Shown in pieces: positions 54,770-63,436 of a stretch of 64,000 nucleotides of DNA (positions are counted from its first letter, which is position 1; each line of letters opens with the position of its first letter). The position numbers and the translations under genes are program-made. The stretch is from Clostridium sp. C8-1-8 (lineage in GTDB: Bacteria > Bacillota > Clostridia > Clostridiales > Clostridiaceae). Under the pieces are notes generated by a model. The model was not told where the DNA came from and searched no databases. It worked only from the letters and a program-made list of their open reading frames with translations. Location: NCBI RefSeq assembly GCF_009928445.1, contig NZ_JAABNO010000011.1, positions 62,001 to 126,000 on the forward strand, written 5' to 3'.

Positions 54770-54839
54770 CTTAAACCAGAATTATTGCCCCAAATTCTTG
54801 GTAAAAGAATATATAAACCAAAGTATTCTCTGGTTTAAG
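54770..54839 (-). promoter_or_regulatory. Inverted repeat in the leader of the metalloprotease gene
   Basis: CTTAAACCAGA (54770-54780) and TCTGGTTTAAG (54829-54839) are perfect 11-bp inverted arms 48 bp apart, close upstream of the RBS. They could fold as a leader stem in the mRNA. Confidence 0.5.
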
Positions 54840-55265
54840 TTAAAAATTAGAGAGTTTAATTTATATTATATGGGATTTGATACATATATAAAGTCCCAAA
54901 AAAGTTACAAAATGGTTAAATATTCAAAATACCTCCGGTAAAGTCTCTGAATCTCTTTATTACATTAATTTACATAAAATAAAATAATTTGTTAAGAAGT
55001 GATATGTTTGAAAATTTATAAAAAGTGATGAAGAAACTATTGGGTTACATAATGTTATTATCTGAATACTAAGTATAGGTAATTTAGTGTATTTATCTTT
55101 ACAAAATCATAAAATTTATAATCTATTAAATTAGTATAAATATTTGTGTACTATGAATATAATTACTAAGGCAACAAATTAAAAGTAAAGCATAACATAT
55201 AAATTGGTGTAAATATGGATTGTAGTATTCTATTTCCTAAGAAATATTTAAGGGGGATATCATAT
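54840..55265. other. Divergent intergenic region, protease / metal operon
   Basis: AT-rich and without a recognisable gene or zinc-uptake-regulator box. Promoters for both sides must lie here. Confidence 0.4.
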
Positions 55266-56240
55266 ATGAAGATTGACATAATTTCAGGCTTCTTGGGAGC
55301 AGGTAAAACTACTTTAATTAAAAAATTAATAAAAGAGCAATTGTATAGAGAAAGAATAGTAATTATTGAAAATGAATATGGTGAAGTTGGTATAGATGGT
55401 GAATTGCTAGCAGGAAGTAATATATGTGTTAAGGAGATAGTTTCTGGGTGCATATGTTGTTCAATAAGTGATGATTTTGTTAAAGCTGTTGATATTATGG
55501 CAAGAGAATATAATCCAGACAGATTAATTATTGAACCTTCTGGAGTAGCTAAGTTATCAAGAGTGGTGTCTTTTATAAAAACTTTAGATTCATTGGGTAA
55601 TATTAAGATAAATATACAAGCTGTAGTTGTAGATATAAATAACTTTGATTTGTATATAAATAACTTTGGAGAATTTTATACTAATCAAATAGTGAATGCT
55701 AGGACAGTAATATTAAGCAGAACCCAAGATTCTAATGATCAAGAGATTACTCATGTAGTAATGGCCATTAGGAAAATAAATCCTAGATGTTCTATAATAA
55801 CAACGCCTTGGGACAGGTTGCCTTCTCAGAGAATAATAAGTGTTTGTGAACAAAGGATTGATGATTTGATGAGGGACTCTAATCAAGCTAGGAAGTCTCT
55901 AAATATTACACACGTTATAAGAAATTCTAATACACTAACTAATAGTTTGGCTAAAGATGTTTTTGATGTTTGGGCTAAAGAGCTTCATTCTAAATTTAGT
56001 ATAGATGAGATTAACATGATATTAGAAAGTTTTAAAGATGAAAAAGGTTTAGGATTTGTCATAAGAGCTAAAGGGATAATTGAATTATTAGATGGAAAGT
56101 GGATTAAGTTTGATTATATTCCAAACTATATAGAGATTAAAGAGATTAACTGTAGAAGCCATAGGAGAGTTTCTGTTATAGGAAGTAAATTGAATAAGAT
56201 TGCAATAGAAGAACTTTTTCTAAAAAAGCATATAGGGTAA
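55266..56240 (+). CDS. CobW/COG0523-family GTPase (metal chaperone, YciC/ZagA-like)
   Basis: A 324-residue G3E GTPase: Walker A GFLGAGKTT (8-16), the metal-binding CxCC motif C62-I-C64-C65 and a C-terminal CobW_C domain (about 220-320). Family members insert or deliver zinc or other metals. The linked YraQ permease and YcgQ-type protein resemble the zinc-responsive Bacillus yciC/ycgRQ set, so zinc is the best guess. The guanine-specificity NKxD motif is not obvious. ATG 55266 follows AAGGGGGAT; an in-frame ATG at 55215 has no RBS. First gene of a four-gene operon. Confidence 0.87.
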   Translation: MKIDIISGFLGAGKTTLIKKLIKEQLYRERIVIIENEYGEVGIDGELLAGSNICVKEIVSGCICCSISDDFVKAVDIMAREYNPDRLIIEPSGVAKLSRVVSFIKTLDSLGNIKINIQAVVVDINNFDLYINNFGEFYTNQIVNARTVILSRTQDSNDQEITHVVMAIRKINPRCSIITTPWDRLPSQRIISVCEQRIDDLMRDSNQARKSLNITHVIRNSNTLTNSLAKDVFDVWAKELHSKFSIDEINMILESFKDEKGLGFVIRAKGIIELLDGKWIKFDYIPNYIEIKEINCRSHRRVSVIGSKLNKIAIEELFLKKHIG

Positions 56241-56264
56241 TACAACAATAAATGGGAGGTTATA

Positions 56265-56864
56265 ATGTTAGGGAAAACTGACATAGAATTAGTAACAGGT
56301 TTTTTGGGGGCGGGAAAGACATCCTTCCTTCAGTCCTTCATAGATATATCAGGAAAAGCTGATGAGGATTTGCTTATACTACAATGTGAAAGAGGTAGAA
56401 CAGAACTATCTGATGAATTAATAAAAAGAAAGAACGTTACATTAAAAAAGTACAAAAAAAACGAAGAATTAGATATGAAGAACTTTATGAGGATTATAAA
56501 CTTTTATGCACCTAAAAGAATAATCATAGAATGTAATGGAGTAAGCAATTTAGATGACTTCCTGACATTCTTAAATGTAAAAGAGTTAAAAAGAAAGGTT
56601 AAGGTTACTGGAATTATTACAGTGGTGGATAGTGTAACTTTAAATATGTTTATTAAGAATATGGGGTCATTAATTATTCCTAATTTAAGATCAGCAGATC
56701 TTATAGTGATGAACAATTGTGATTCCATTAGTGAAGAGAAGAAGCTACAATTGGAAAGTATGTTAAAGGCTATAAATCTTCACGCTCATATTTTGCAATG
56801 CAGAAGCTTTACAAGTTTATATGAAGATGTAAAGAACTGTAGCATAATTAAAAAGTTTGTTTAA
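56265..56864 (+). CDS. Short CobW-like GTPase lacking CxCC and C-terminal domain
   Basis: A 199-residue protein with the same GFLGAGKTS Walker A (12-20) and a G domain including VVDSVTLN and an NNCD motif in the NKxD position. It lacks the CxCC metal site and the CobW_C domain, so it is about 120 residues shorter than its neighbour. It may form a heterodimer or serve as a regulatory partner of the upstream CobW protein. No frameshift is visible. RBS GGGAGG. Gap to the permease is short. Confidence 0.8.
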   Translation: MLGKTDIELVTGFLGAGKTSFLQSFIDISGKADEDLLILQCERGRTELSDELIKRKNVTLKKYKKNEELDMKNFMRIINFYAPKRIIIECNGVSNLDDFLTFLNVKELKRKVKVTGIITVVDSVTLNMFIKNMGSLIIPNLRSADLIVMNNCDSISEEKKLQLESMLKAINLHAHILQCRSFTSLYEDVKNCSIIKKFV

Positions 56865-56875
56865 AGAGGATGGAT

Positions 56876-57778
56876 ATGAATAATATTATTGGAATAGTTC
56901 AGTATTTTTCAATTATTTTTGCTAGTATCTTCTTAGAAGCACTCCCTTTTATAATAATAGGCGCCTTAGTATCAGCGTTTATACAAACCTTCTTGGATGA
57001 GAAGCTTATTAAGAGGATAATTCCCAAAAACAAAATTTTAGGCGGATTAATGGCATCTCTCATTGGAATGATTTTTCCTGTATGTGAATGTGCTACAGTA
57101 CCAATAGGAAGGGGCTTGTTAAAAAAAGGAGTCCCGTTAAATGTAGCTGTAACTTACATGCTTGCAACGCCTATAATAAACCCTGTTGTACTAATGTCTA
57201 CCTACTATGCTTTTAACGGTAGTATTAAAGTACTGTTATATAGAGCTGTTTTTGGTCTATCAATAGCCATAATAGTAGGATATATAGTTGATATATTAAA
57301 TGGTAGATTTGATGTTCTTTCAGAGAGAGGTTTTTATATAGAAGATAAATGTACATGTGGTTGTAGTGGGTACCAAAATAGTAAATCAAGGTTTTTAACT
57401 ATTTTAGATCATTCATCTAAAGAACTTTATGATATAGGAAAGTATTTTATAATTGGCGCTGCTTTAGCGGCCCTATGTCAGGTACTTATACCGAGGGACA
57501 AGCTTGCTTTGTTAGGTCACAATGTACCTTTTTCAATATTAATAATGATGGGGTTTGCATTTTTATCATCGCTGTGTTCAGAGGCAGATGCTTTTGTTGC
57601 AAGCACCTTTTTGGACAGTTTTGGACTAGGTGCTGTTATGTCATTTTTGCTTCTTGGCCCAATGATAGATTTAAAAAATACGGTTATGCTATTTTCATCG
57701 TTTAAGAAAAGCTTCGTGTTTAAACTGCTATTTTGCATTTTTTCATTATGCTTTATAGCCGGTTGTATAATATATTAG
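56876..57778 (+). CDS. YraQ/UPF0718-type permease
   Basis: A 300-residue membrane protein with about eight helices and the family motif FPVCECATVPIGRGLLKKGVP (given here in part), plus TPIINPVVL and a CTCGCSG cysteine cluster in the middle loop. ArsP_1/PF03773 family members export organic arsenicals or other compounds, and YcgR-type members are linked to zinc starvation. Here it is cotranscribed with CobW proteins. ATG 56876 is chosen because ATG 56870 lies inside the RBS AGAGGA. Next gene starts 12 bp later. Confidence 0.85.
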   Translation: MNNIIGIVQYFSIIFASIFLEALPFIIIGALVSAFIQTFLDEKLIKRIIPKNKILGGLMASLIGMIFPVCECATVPIGRGLLKKGVPLNVAVTYMLATPIINPVVLMSTYYAFNGSIKVLLYRAVFGLSIAIIVGYIVDILNGRFDVLSERGFYIEDKCTCGCSGYQNSKSRFLTILDHSSKELYDIGKYFIIGAALAALCQVLIPRDKLALLGHNVPFSILIMMGFAFLSSLCSEADAFVASTFLDSFGLGAVMSFLLLGPMIDLKNTVMLFSSFKKSFVFKLLFCIFSLCFIAGCIIY

Positions 57779-57790
57779 GAGGAAGAAACT

Positions 57791-58534
57791 ATGAAAAAAT
57801 TTAACTTCAATGAACTTTTATGGTTTTTGACTCTGGTTTTAAGTTCTATACTATTAATGTACCTGCTAAAAACCTCAAGCATTTCAAACTTTGTTCACCC
57901 AAAGATGGATAAGTATCTAATATTTGCTATAGCAGCTCTTCTGGTGATAGCTGTTATACAATTTTTTAAGATATTTACTGTACCTGATAGAGGTGGAGTG
58001 AAAAAGGACTACTTAATATTTTTAGTGGCAATCTTCATAATTGTACTAGCTACTAATAAGGATATTGGTACTGAAGGAATAAGTCTTAAGGGAATAAAGC
58101 TTTCAACAAGAAGTTATTGGGATGCTACTGGGGACCATCATCATCATTATGATAGTATACCAGGTGGAACTATAGAGTTGTTAGGGGAAAATTACTACTG
58201 CTATTTAGAAGATATAGAAAAGAACATAGATCGATATAAGGGAAGGCAAGTTATTACTGAAGGTATGGTATATAAGAATTCAGATATGGATAAAAGCGAC
58301 TTTATAATTGCTAGAACTGTTATGAGCTGTTGCGCAGCAGATTCTCAAATAATAGGTATAAAAGTTATTGATAAGAAGGCTTACCCTAAAAGTGGACAAT
58401 GGGTGGAGTTACGGGGAACTCTTGGAAGTGCTAAAGTCTATGAGGGAAATAAGCTTGTTGAAGTACCTACCATAATTTCAGACAATTTGACTGTTAAACC
58501 TAAACCTTTCAATCAATATATTTATCAAAACTAA
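57791..58534 (+). CDS. TIGR03943/DUF1980 family membrane protein (YcgQ-like)
   Basis: A 247-residue protein with two or three N-terminal transmembrane helices, a linker with a His cluster (GDHHHHYD, residues about 116-123) and a C-terminal conserved domain with MSCCAADSQ. This is the YcgQ partner of the YraQ-type permease. The His and Cys motifs suit metal binding. RBS AGGAGG. Last gene of the operon; I see no strong terminator. Confidence 0.83.
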   Translation: MKKFNFNELLWFLTLVLSSILLMYLLKTSSISNFVHPKMDKYLIFAIAALLVIAVIQFFKIFTVPDRGGVKKDYLIFLVAIFIIVLATNKDIGTEGISLKGIKLSTRSYWDATGDHHHHYDSIPGGTIELLGENYYCYLEDIEKNIDRYKGRQVITEGMVYKNSDMDKSDFIIARTVMSCCAADSQIIGIKVIDKKAYPKSGQWVELRGTLGSAKVYEGNKLVEVPTIISDNLTVKPKPFNQYIYQN

Positions 58535-58755
58535 TATCATCTAAGTTTATGAGATATAAAGTTTAGAATTTTAACTAAATTAATGTAAATTTTATACGAT
58601 ATTAGATTTATGAATCCATTAATTGATACTGAAATTAAATATAAATCACTACATTTATAAATCTATTTGAAGTAACTTTTGTGTCATTAACACAATATTT
58701 ATAGGTCAGTTTGTATAATGGAGCGATTTATGTGTTAAATATTCTTGAGGTGAAG

Positions 58756-59229
58756 ATGAGAAAGATAAAGCGCATTTGGGTAATGTTATGCCTGTTTATA
58801 ATAATATTAATAGGGATAAGCATTTATCCTCCAATACCAAGACCAGATATTATAATAGTCCATAATGGGAATACGTCTATAACACTATCAGAGGAAGATA
58901 AAGAATATCAAAACATATTTGACTTAACTAGCAAGAGATTTACACTAAGAAGTGTACAGACAAAAATAGACCATAGAGAAAAAGAAAATATAATAAAAGA
59001 CAGTACTAAATCAATAGAATTCATATATGATAAAGAACAATCATTTAGATCTAAAAAGAATTTCTTAAATTCAGTACTTTATCGTAAGTTACTATTTCCT
59101 ATAGAATCTTCCGATAGAAGTAAAGATGGATACATGATTTTTGGATCTGAAAAGGATTATTATGATCTATCTGTAAAGGACCTAGTACAATCGAGTAAAC
59201 TTGATAAAGCCTTAAAGGATTTGAATTAG
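58756..59229 (+). CDS. Hypothetical membrane-anchored protein
   Basis: A 157-residue protein with a basic N-terminus, one transmembrane helix (about 5-27, then PPIPRPD) and a charged extracytoplasmic domain. No family recognised. ATG 58756 follows AGGTGA, but the spacing is short; ATG 58711 would add 15 residues. It lies just upstream of lgt, with no shared promoter evidence. Confidence 0.65.
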   Translation: MRKIKRIWVMLCLFIIILIGISIYPPIPRPDIIIVHNGNTSITLSEEDKEYQNIFDLTSKRFTLRSVQTKIDHREKENIIKDSTKSIEFIYDKEQSFRSKKNFLNSVLYRKLLFPIESSDRSKDGYMIFGSEKDYYDLSVKDLVQSSKLDKALKDLN

Positions 59230-59377
59230 AATAAAAAGCATAATTTAAACTTATTGACTGCTTTTGTTTATGTATTTTTATCACAGATAAAATATATGGA
59301 TAATATCTAACAGTTTTTATACTTTTATGGTACAATAAAATATAAACTTTTGCTGTTTAGAAAGGGAGGAGTCATTA

Positions 59378-60157
59378 ATGAATCCAGTTGCATTTAGTGT
59401 ATTTGGGCTTGATATCAGATGGTATGGTCTTTTAATCTCATTTGGGGTACTTGCTGCTTTAGCATTGGCATACTTTACATGTAAGCTAAAAGGTACTAGT
59501 TTCGATAAGCTTATGGATATTTTTATTTTAGCATTCCCAATGGCCATAATAGGAGCTAGACTTTATTATGTTGCATTTGAATTTGATTACTATAAGAGTA
59601 ATCTTAGCCAAATTGTAAACATAAGACAAGGTGGTCTTGCTATTCATGGAGGCGTAATTTTTGCTCTAGTTACAGCTTTGATATATACAAAAGTTAAAAA
59701 GCTTAATTTCCTTGAGTTTGCAGATATTGCAGCCCCTTCAATAATATTAGCTCAAGCGATAGGAAGATGGGGTAACTTCTTTAACGGTGAAGCTCATGGG
59801 GGAGCTGTTAGCCAAGAATTTATAAGTAAATTTCCTAAGTTTATACAAAGTGGAATGCTTATTGATGGAGTTTACTACAATCCTACATTTTTATATGAAT
59901 CATTATGGAACATTCTTGTTTGTATAATTCTGTTAGTTATACTTTATAAGAGAAAGAGCGAGCATAAAGGTATAGTTCTAGGAAGTTATATGATTTTGTA
60001 TTCTATAGGTAGATTTTTTATAGAAGGCTTGAGAACAGATAGTCTTTACATGGCATTTGGATTGAGAACCGCTCAAGTTGTTAGTGGAGTATTAATTATT
60101 GGCGGCATAATACTTATTACTGCAATATTAAGAAGAAAAAAAGGTATATTTTATTAG
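59378..60157 (+). CDS. lgt: Prolipoprotein diacylglyceryl transferase
   Basis: A 259-residue membrane enzyme with about seven helices. Motifs: DIRWYGLLIS, GARLYYVAFE, GGLAIHGG (catalytic His) and the Lgt signature GRWGNFFNGEAHGG. It attaches diacylglycerol to the lipobox cysteine of lipoproteins, such as the two binding proteins and the HlyD-like protein in this window. RBS GGGAGGAG. Its own terminator follows. Confidence 0.95.
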   Translation: MNPVAFSVFGLDIRWYGLLISFGVLAALALAYFTCKLKGTSFDKLMDIFILAFPMAIIGARLYYVAFEFDYYKSNLSQIVNIRQGGLAIHGGVIFALVTALIYTKVKKLNFLEFADIAAPSIILAQAIGRWGNFFNGEAHGGAVSQEFISKFPKFIQSGMLIDGVYYNPTFLYESLWNILVCIILLVILYKRKSEHKGIVLGSYMILYSIGRFFIEGLRTDSLYMAFGLRTAQVVSGVLIIGGIILITAILRRKKGIFY

Positions 60158-60163
60158 TATATA

Positions 60164-60192
60164 ACGGGGCATTATAATTCTGCCCCATTTTT
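60164..60192 (+). terminator. Terminator after lgt
   Basis: GGGGCA pairs with TGCCCC, then ATTTTT. Confidence 0.8.
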
Positions 60193-60228
60193 GCAAGTGC
60201 ATTACTAATATAGGATAAAATTTGTCTG

Positions 60229-60257
60229 TTGACGAATGTTATATAAACATATATAAT
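60229..60257 (+). promoter_or_regulatory. Promoter of tRNA-Ser / SRP RNA unit
   Basis: TTGACG (60229-60234), 17-bp spacer, TATAAT (60252-60257), about 65 bp before the tRNA. Confidence 0.75.
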
Positions 60258-60320
60258 AAAAATCGTGACAGCAAGATAGTATGATTTTCATATATGTCTT
60301 TAATTCACACTATAATATAT

Positions 60321-60410
60321 GGAGAGATGTCCGAGTGGTTGAAGGAGCACGCCTGGAAAGCGTGTGTAGGGGAAACTCTACCGGGGGTTCGAATCCCCCT
60401 CTCTCCGCCA
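60321..60410 (+). tRNA. tRNA-Ser (anticodon GGA)
   Basis: A 90-nt class II tRNA with encoded CCA: acceptor GGAGAGA/TCTCTCC, anticodon stem CACGC/GCGTG with loop CTGGAAA, anticodon GGA, long variable arm. It decodes UCC/UCU. Confidence 0.95.
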
Positions 60411-60412
60411 TA

Positions 60413-60678
60413 GTCGTGCTAGACGGGGAGTTAGCGGTGCCCTGTACCTGCAATCCGCTATAGCAGGGTTTAATTCCTCATCGAGGCCTTAATCTGTGAG
60501 GCCTGCCCCATGTAAGTGGTGTTGATGGCTGGGTCCCACGCAACGGCAGCCCGTGAACCTCGTCAGGTCCGGAAGGAAGCAGCGATAAGCGGTTCCTGTC
60601 GTGTGCCGTGGAGCAGCCTGGCCTGAGCTAACTGCATGGGTAACGCTCATAGATTATTGTCGACATGAGGTGCACGAC
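60413..60678 (+). ncRNA. ffs: Signal recognition particle RNA, large Gram-positive type
   Basis: A 266-nt RNA. The ends GTCGTGC and GCACGAC pair. The conserved helix-8 region CAGGTCCGGAAGGAAGCAG is intact, and the Alu-domain part near the 5' end is present, as in Bacillus and Clostridium. It lies 2 nt after tRNA-Ser and is most likely cotranscribed and processed. A terminator follows. Confidence 0.95.
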
Positions 60679-60693
60679 TTTTAAGTTGAATTA

Positions 60694-60728
60694 TAAAGCC
60701 TTTCAGTTATATACTGAAAGGCTTTTTT
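60694..60728 (+). terminator. Terminator after SRP RNA
   Basis: AAAGCCTTTCAGT pairs with ACTGAAAGGCTTT, then T's. Confidence 0.9.
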
Positions 60729-60762
60729 ACTATCTATGAAAGTATAAAGTTTTTTGTTAGTC
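60724..60762 (+). repeat. Dispersed intergenic repeat, fragment D
   Basis: TTTACTATCT, GAAAGTATAAAG and TTAGTCCAA resemble the start and middle of copies A and B. It again begins in a terminator T-tract. Confidence 0.45.
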
Positions 60763-61884
60763 CAATTTTTTTCTAAAGCGAACTATGCTAAGGATTAATA
60801 ATAATAAACCAAGTATAAATAATAAACTTACATCTTGGATTAGATATCTTAAATCTAATCCTTTTAGAGCTATTCCCCTTATTATATTTAAGAAGTAGGT
60901 TAGAGGGATTATATTGCCTAGATACTGTATTATCTTAGGCATGGCTTCTCTTGGAAATACAAAACCTGACAGCAATACACTTGGCAGTAATGCAACAAAG
61001 GCCATTTGCATCGCTTGAAGTTGAGTTTTAGCTATTGTAGATATTAATATACCTATAGCTAATGCGCAAACTACGAACCCAGAGCCTAAAAATATTAATA
61101 GAGGTATACTTCCTGATATAGGTATATTGAACCAGTATATACCTAGAACTAATGAGTATATAAAATCTGCGAATCCAATAACAATATAAGGTACAAGCTT
61201 TCCGAGTATTATCTCAGGTGACTTTAGAGGTGAGACTATAAGTTGCTCTAAGGTGCCGCGTTCCTTCTCTCTAACTAAAGCAAAAGCAGTCAATATTATG
61301 GTTATATTTTGCATAATAAGTCCTATAAGACCTGGAATTGTATAATTTTGATTTCTTAGAGTTGGGTTATAGAGTACTTTAGTTCTTATATCTATTGCTG
61401 AATTGTTACTTGCATTTATCTTAGAGTTTAGTTTGTTAAGTATCTTTGAGTTTTGGTTCTGAGCAGCTAGTATACCACTGCTAAAGGCTGTTCTAGCTGT
61501 AGTTGGATCTGAGCCATCTACTATGAATTGAATAGTAGGCTTATCCTTTTCTGCAATTTTTTCAGAATAATCTGGTGGAATGATAAGGGCAGAGTGAGCG
61601 GTCCCTTTATCTAAAGAATTTTCAATGGCTTCAATACTGTGTACTTTTCCAACTACTTTAAAATACGAGGTGTTCTCGAAGCCTTTTATTAATTCACGGC
61701 TTTCTGCCGTATTACTTTGATCTAATACAAGCAATGAGATATCTTCTAGTTCTGTAACTACTGCATATCCAAAGAGTAATATCATAATTAGAGGCATCAT
61801 TATCGCTATTGCAAAGCTAGCCTTATCTCTTTTTATCTGAATAAATTCTTTTTTTACTATTGACATAAACCTCTGCATATTCAT
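60757..61884 (-). CDS. ABC-2-type efflux permease (YhhJ-like)
   Basis: A 375-residue permease: a first helix (about 24-44), a large extracytoplasmic domain (about 45-175) and five more helices in the C-terminal half. A conserved block REKERGTLEQLIVSPLKSPE lies after the second helix. It works with the ATPase and HlyD-like protein encoded upstream on the same strand. Exported compound unknown. The start follows the ATPase stop by 2 bp. Confidence 0.9.
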   Translation of the reverse strand: MNMQRFMSIVKKEFIQIKRDKASFAIAIMMPLIMILLFGYAVVTELEDISLLVLDQSNTAESRELIKGFENTSYFKVVGKVHSIEAIENSLDKGTAHSALIIPPDYSEKIAEKDKPTIQFIVDGSDPTTARTAFSSGILAAQNQNSKILNKLNSKINASNNSAIDIRTKVLYNPTLRNQNYTIPGLIGLIMQNITIILTAFALVREKERGTLEQLIVSPLKSPEIILGKLVPYIVIGFADFIYSLVLGIYWFNIPISGSIPLLIFLGSGFVVCALAIGILISTIAKTQLQAMQMAFVALLPSVLLSGFVFPREAMPKIIQYLGNIIPLTYFLNIIRGIALKGLDLRYLIQDVSLLFILGLLLLILSIVRFRKKLD

Positions 61885-61886
61885 AG

Positions 61887-62672
61887 TTAGGACATCTCCT
61901 CACCGGTTAGAAATTTTAAATCTTCAAAGGACGACTGAATTTTTTGATTAGTAGATTTTTCTACATATCTTATAAAGACATCTTCTAGATTGGATACCTG
62001 TTCTTTTTCGATTAGTTCCGTAGGGGTTCCTACTGCTATCAATTTGCTGTTAAATATAAAAGCTATATTATCACAACTTTGCGCTTCATCCATGTAATGT
62101 GTTGTTACAAGTATGGTGATTCCTTGTTTAGCTAATGTAAAGATCATCTGCCAAAATACTCTTCTAGATACAGGGTCTACTCCAGCAGTAGGTTCATCTA
62201 AAATTAATATTTTAGGTTTATGAATCAAAGCACAACCTAAAGCAAGTCTTTGCTTCCAACCTCCGGAAAGATTTTTTGTTAGAACATTCTCTCGTCCTAC
62301 TAATCCTGCCATAGCTATAATTCCACCTTTTCGCTCCTTTCTTTGCTTTGCTGTAAGACCATAAATACCAGCATAAAAATCCAAGTTTTCACTAACTGTT
62401 AGGTCTTCATAGAGACTAAACTTTTGAGACATATATCCGATGCTTTGCTTGATTTTAGAAACATTTTTGGTCACATCATAGCCTAGGATTTTAGCAGATC
62501 CATCAGTAGGGGTTATAACACCGCACAACATTCGTATAGTTGTAGACTTACCAGAACCATTTGGGCCTAAAAACCCAAAAATCTTGCCTTTTGGTACAGT
62601 GAAGCTTATATTATCAACGGCAGTATAACTGCCGAATTTCTTTGTTAAACCTTGAACTTCTATAGCATCCAT
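61887..62672 (-). CDS. ABC efflux ATP-binding protein
   Basis: A 261-residue ATPase with Walker A GPNGSGKST, signature LSGGWKQRLALGCAL, Walker B ILILDEPTAGVDPV and switch His in TTHYMDE. An in-frame GTG at 62681 is part of the RBS GAGGTG, so ATG 62672 is taken as start. It follows the HlyD gene in the operon. Confidence 0.92.
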   Translation of the reverse strand: MDAIEVQGLTKKFGSYTAVDNISFTVPKGKIFGFLGPNGSGKSTTIRMLCGVITPTDGSAKILGYDVTKNVSKIKQSIGYMSQKFSLYEDLTVSENLDFYAGIYGLTAKQRKERKGGIIAMAGLVGRENVLTKNLSGGWKQRLALGCALIHKPKILILDEPTAGVDPVSRRVFWQMIFTLAKQGITILVTTHYMDEAQSCDNIAFIFNSKLIAVGTPTELIEKEQVSNLEDVFIRYVEKSTNQKIQSSFEDLKFLTGEEMS

Positions 62673-62683
62673 TAGTATCACCT

Positions 62684-63424
62684 CTATTCTAAGCTTACAT
62701 CAGCCATAAGACCTGGAACAGCCCCACTATTGTCTTTAAGCTTTAATTTTACCTCAAATAAGGTCTTTTCCTTATCGTTCTTTGTCTCTACGTTTTTTGG
62801 AGTGAATTCTGATTGAGTTGATATATATACAACTTGGGCTTTTTCTGTTGCATTATTGATTTTAATAGTTAGAGATTGATTTAGTTTAACCTTTGATCTC
62901 TTAGATTCCTCAATATATATCTTTAAATATTTACTCTTTATATCACTGATTTTTAAAATATTAGTTCCAGTAGATATTAGATCACCTTTATGAACTAACA
63001 CATCTGTTACGGTTCCATCTATAGGCGAGGTTATGCTAGATTTTGAAACTTGTAGTTTAGCTAAATCTACTGAAGCTTTAGCTTGATCTACAGCGCCTTG
63101 AGCCTCATCTTTTATTGATGCTTTAGCATTACTAGGTATATCGGATTGTTTAGCTTCAGCTATTTTCAATGCACCTTCTGCCTGAAATTGCTGTATCTCA
63201 TATACCTTAGAGTCTACTTTGGCAACTTTGTCACCAGCTTTAATTGTAGAGCCTTCAGATACATTAAGTTCTGATAGTTTTCCAGAAACCTCTGAAGAAA
63301 TATTGTAACTTTCACACTCCACTGTTCCAGTGTATATATTTTCACTGGAATTTTTGACTGAGTTACAACTTACTAGACTTAATGATATTAATAATAATAG
63401 AAATGATGTAGTTCTTTTTAACAT
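62684..63424 (-). CDS. HlyD-family membrane fusion lipoprotein
   Basis: A 246-residue periplasmic adaptor-like protein (YhiI type): a lipobox LVSC with Cys20, a biotinyl-lipoyl half (GTVECESYNISSEVSGK), a helical hairpin rich in Ala/Lys/Gln, and the second half SPIDGTVTDVLVHKGD. In Gram-positives it likely assists the ABC exporter at the outer face of the membrane. RBS TAGGAGG. It lies between the tetR and ATPase genes. Confidence 0.9.
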   Translation of the reverse strand: MLKRTTSFLLLLISLSLVSCNSVKNSSENIYTGTVECESYNISSEVSGKLSELNVSEGSTIKAGDKVAKVDSKVYEIQQFQAEGALKIAEAKQSDIPSNAKASIKDEAQGAVDQAKASVDLAKLQVSKSSITSPIDGTVTDVLVHKGDLISTGTNILKISDIKSKYLKIYIEESKRSKVKLNQSLTIKINNATEKAQVVYISTQSEFTPKNVETKNDKEKTLFEVKLKLKDNSGAVPGLMADVSLE

Positions 63425-63436
63425 GATATAGACCTC

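Noticed and set aside
55215-55265. N-terminal extension of the first CobW protein
   Set aside because: The ATG at 55215 lacks an RBS, while AAGGGGGAT is correctly placed for ATG 55266, where the family homology begins.
60281-60463. Short ORF across tRNA-Ser and the SRP RNA
   Set aside because: It overlaps two certain RNA genes and has no RBS.
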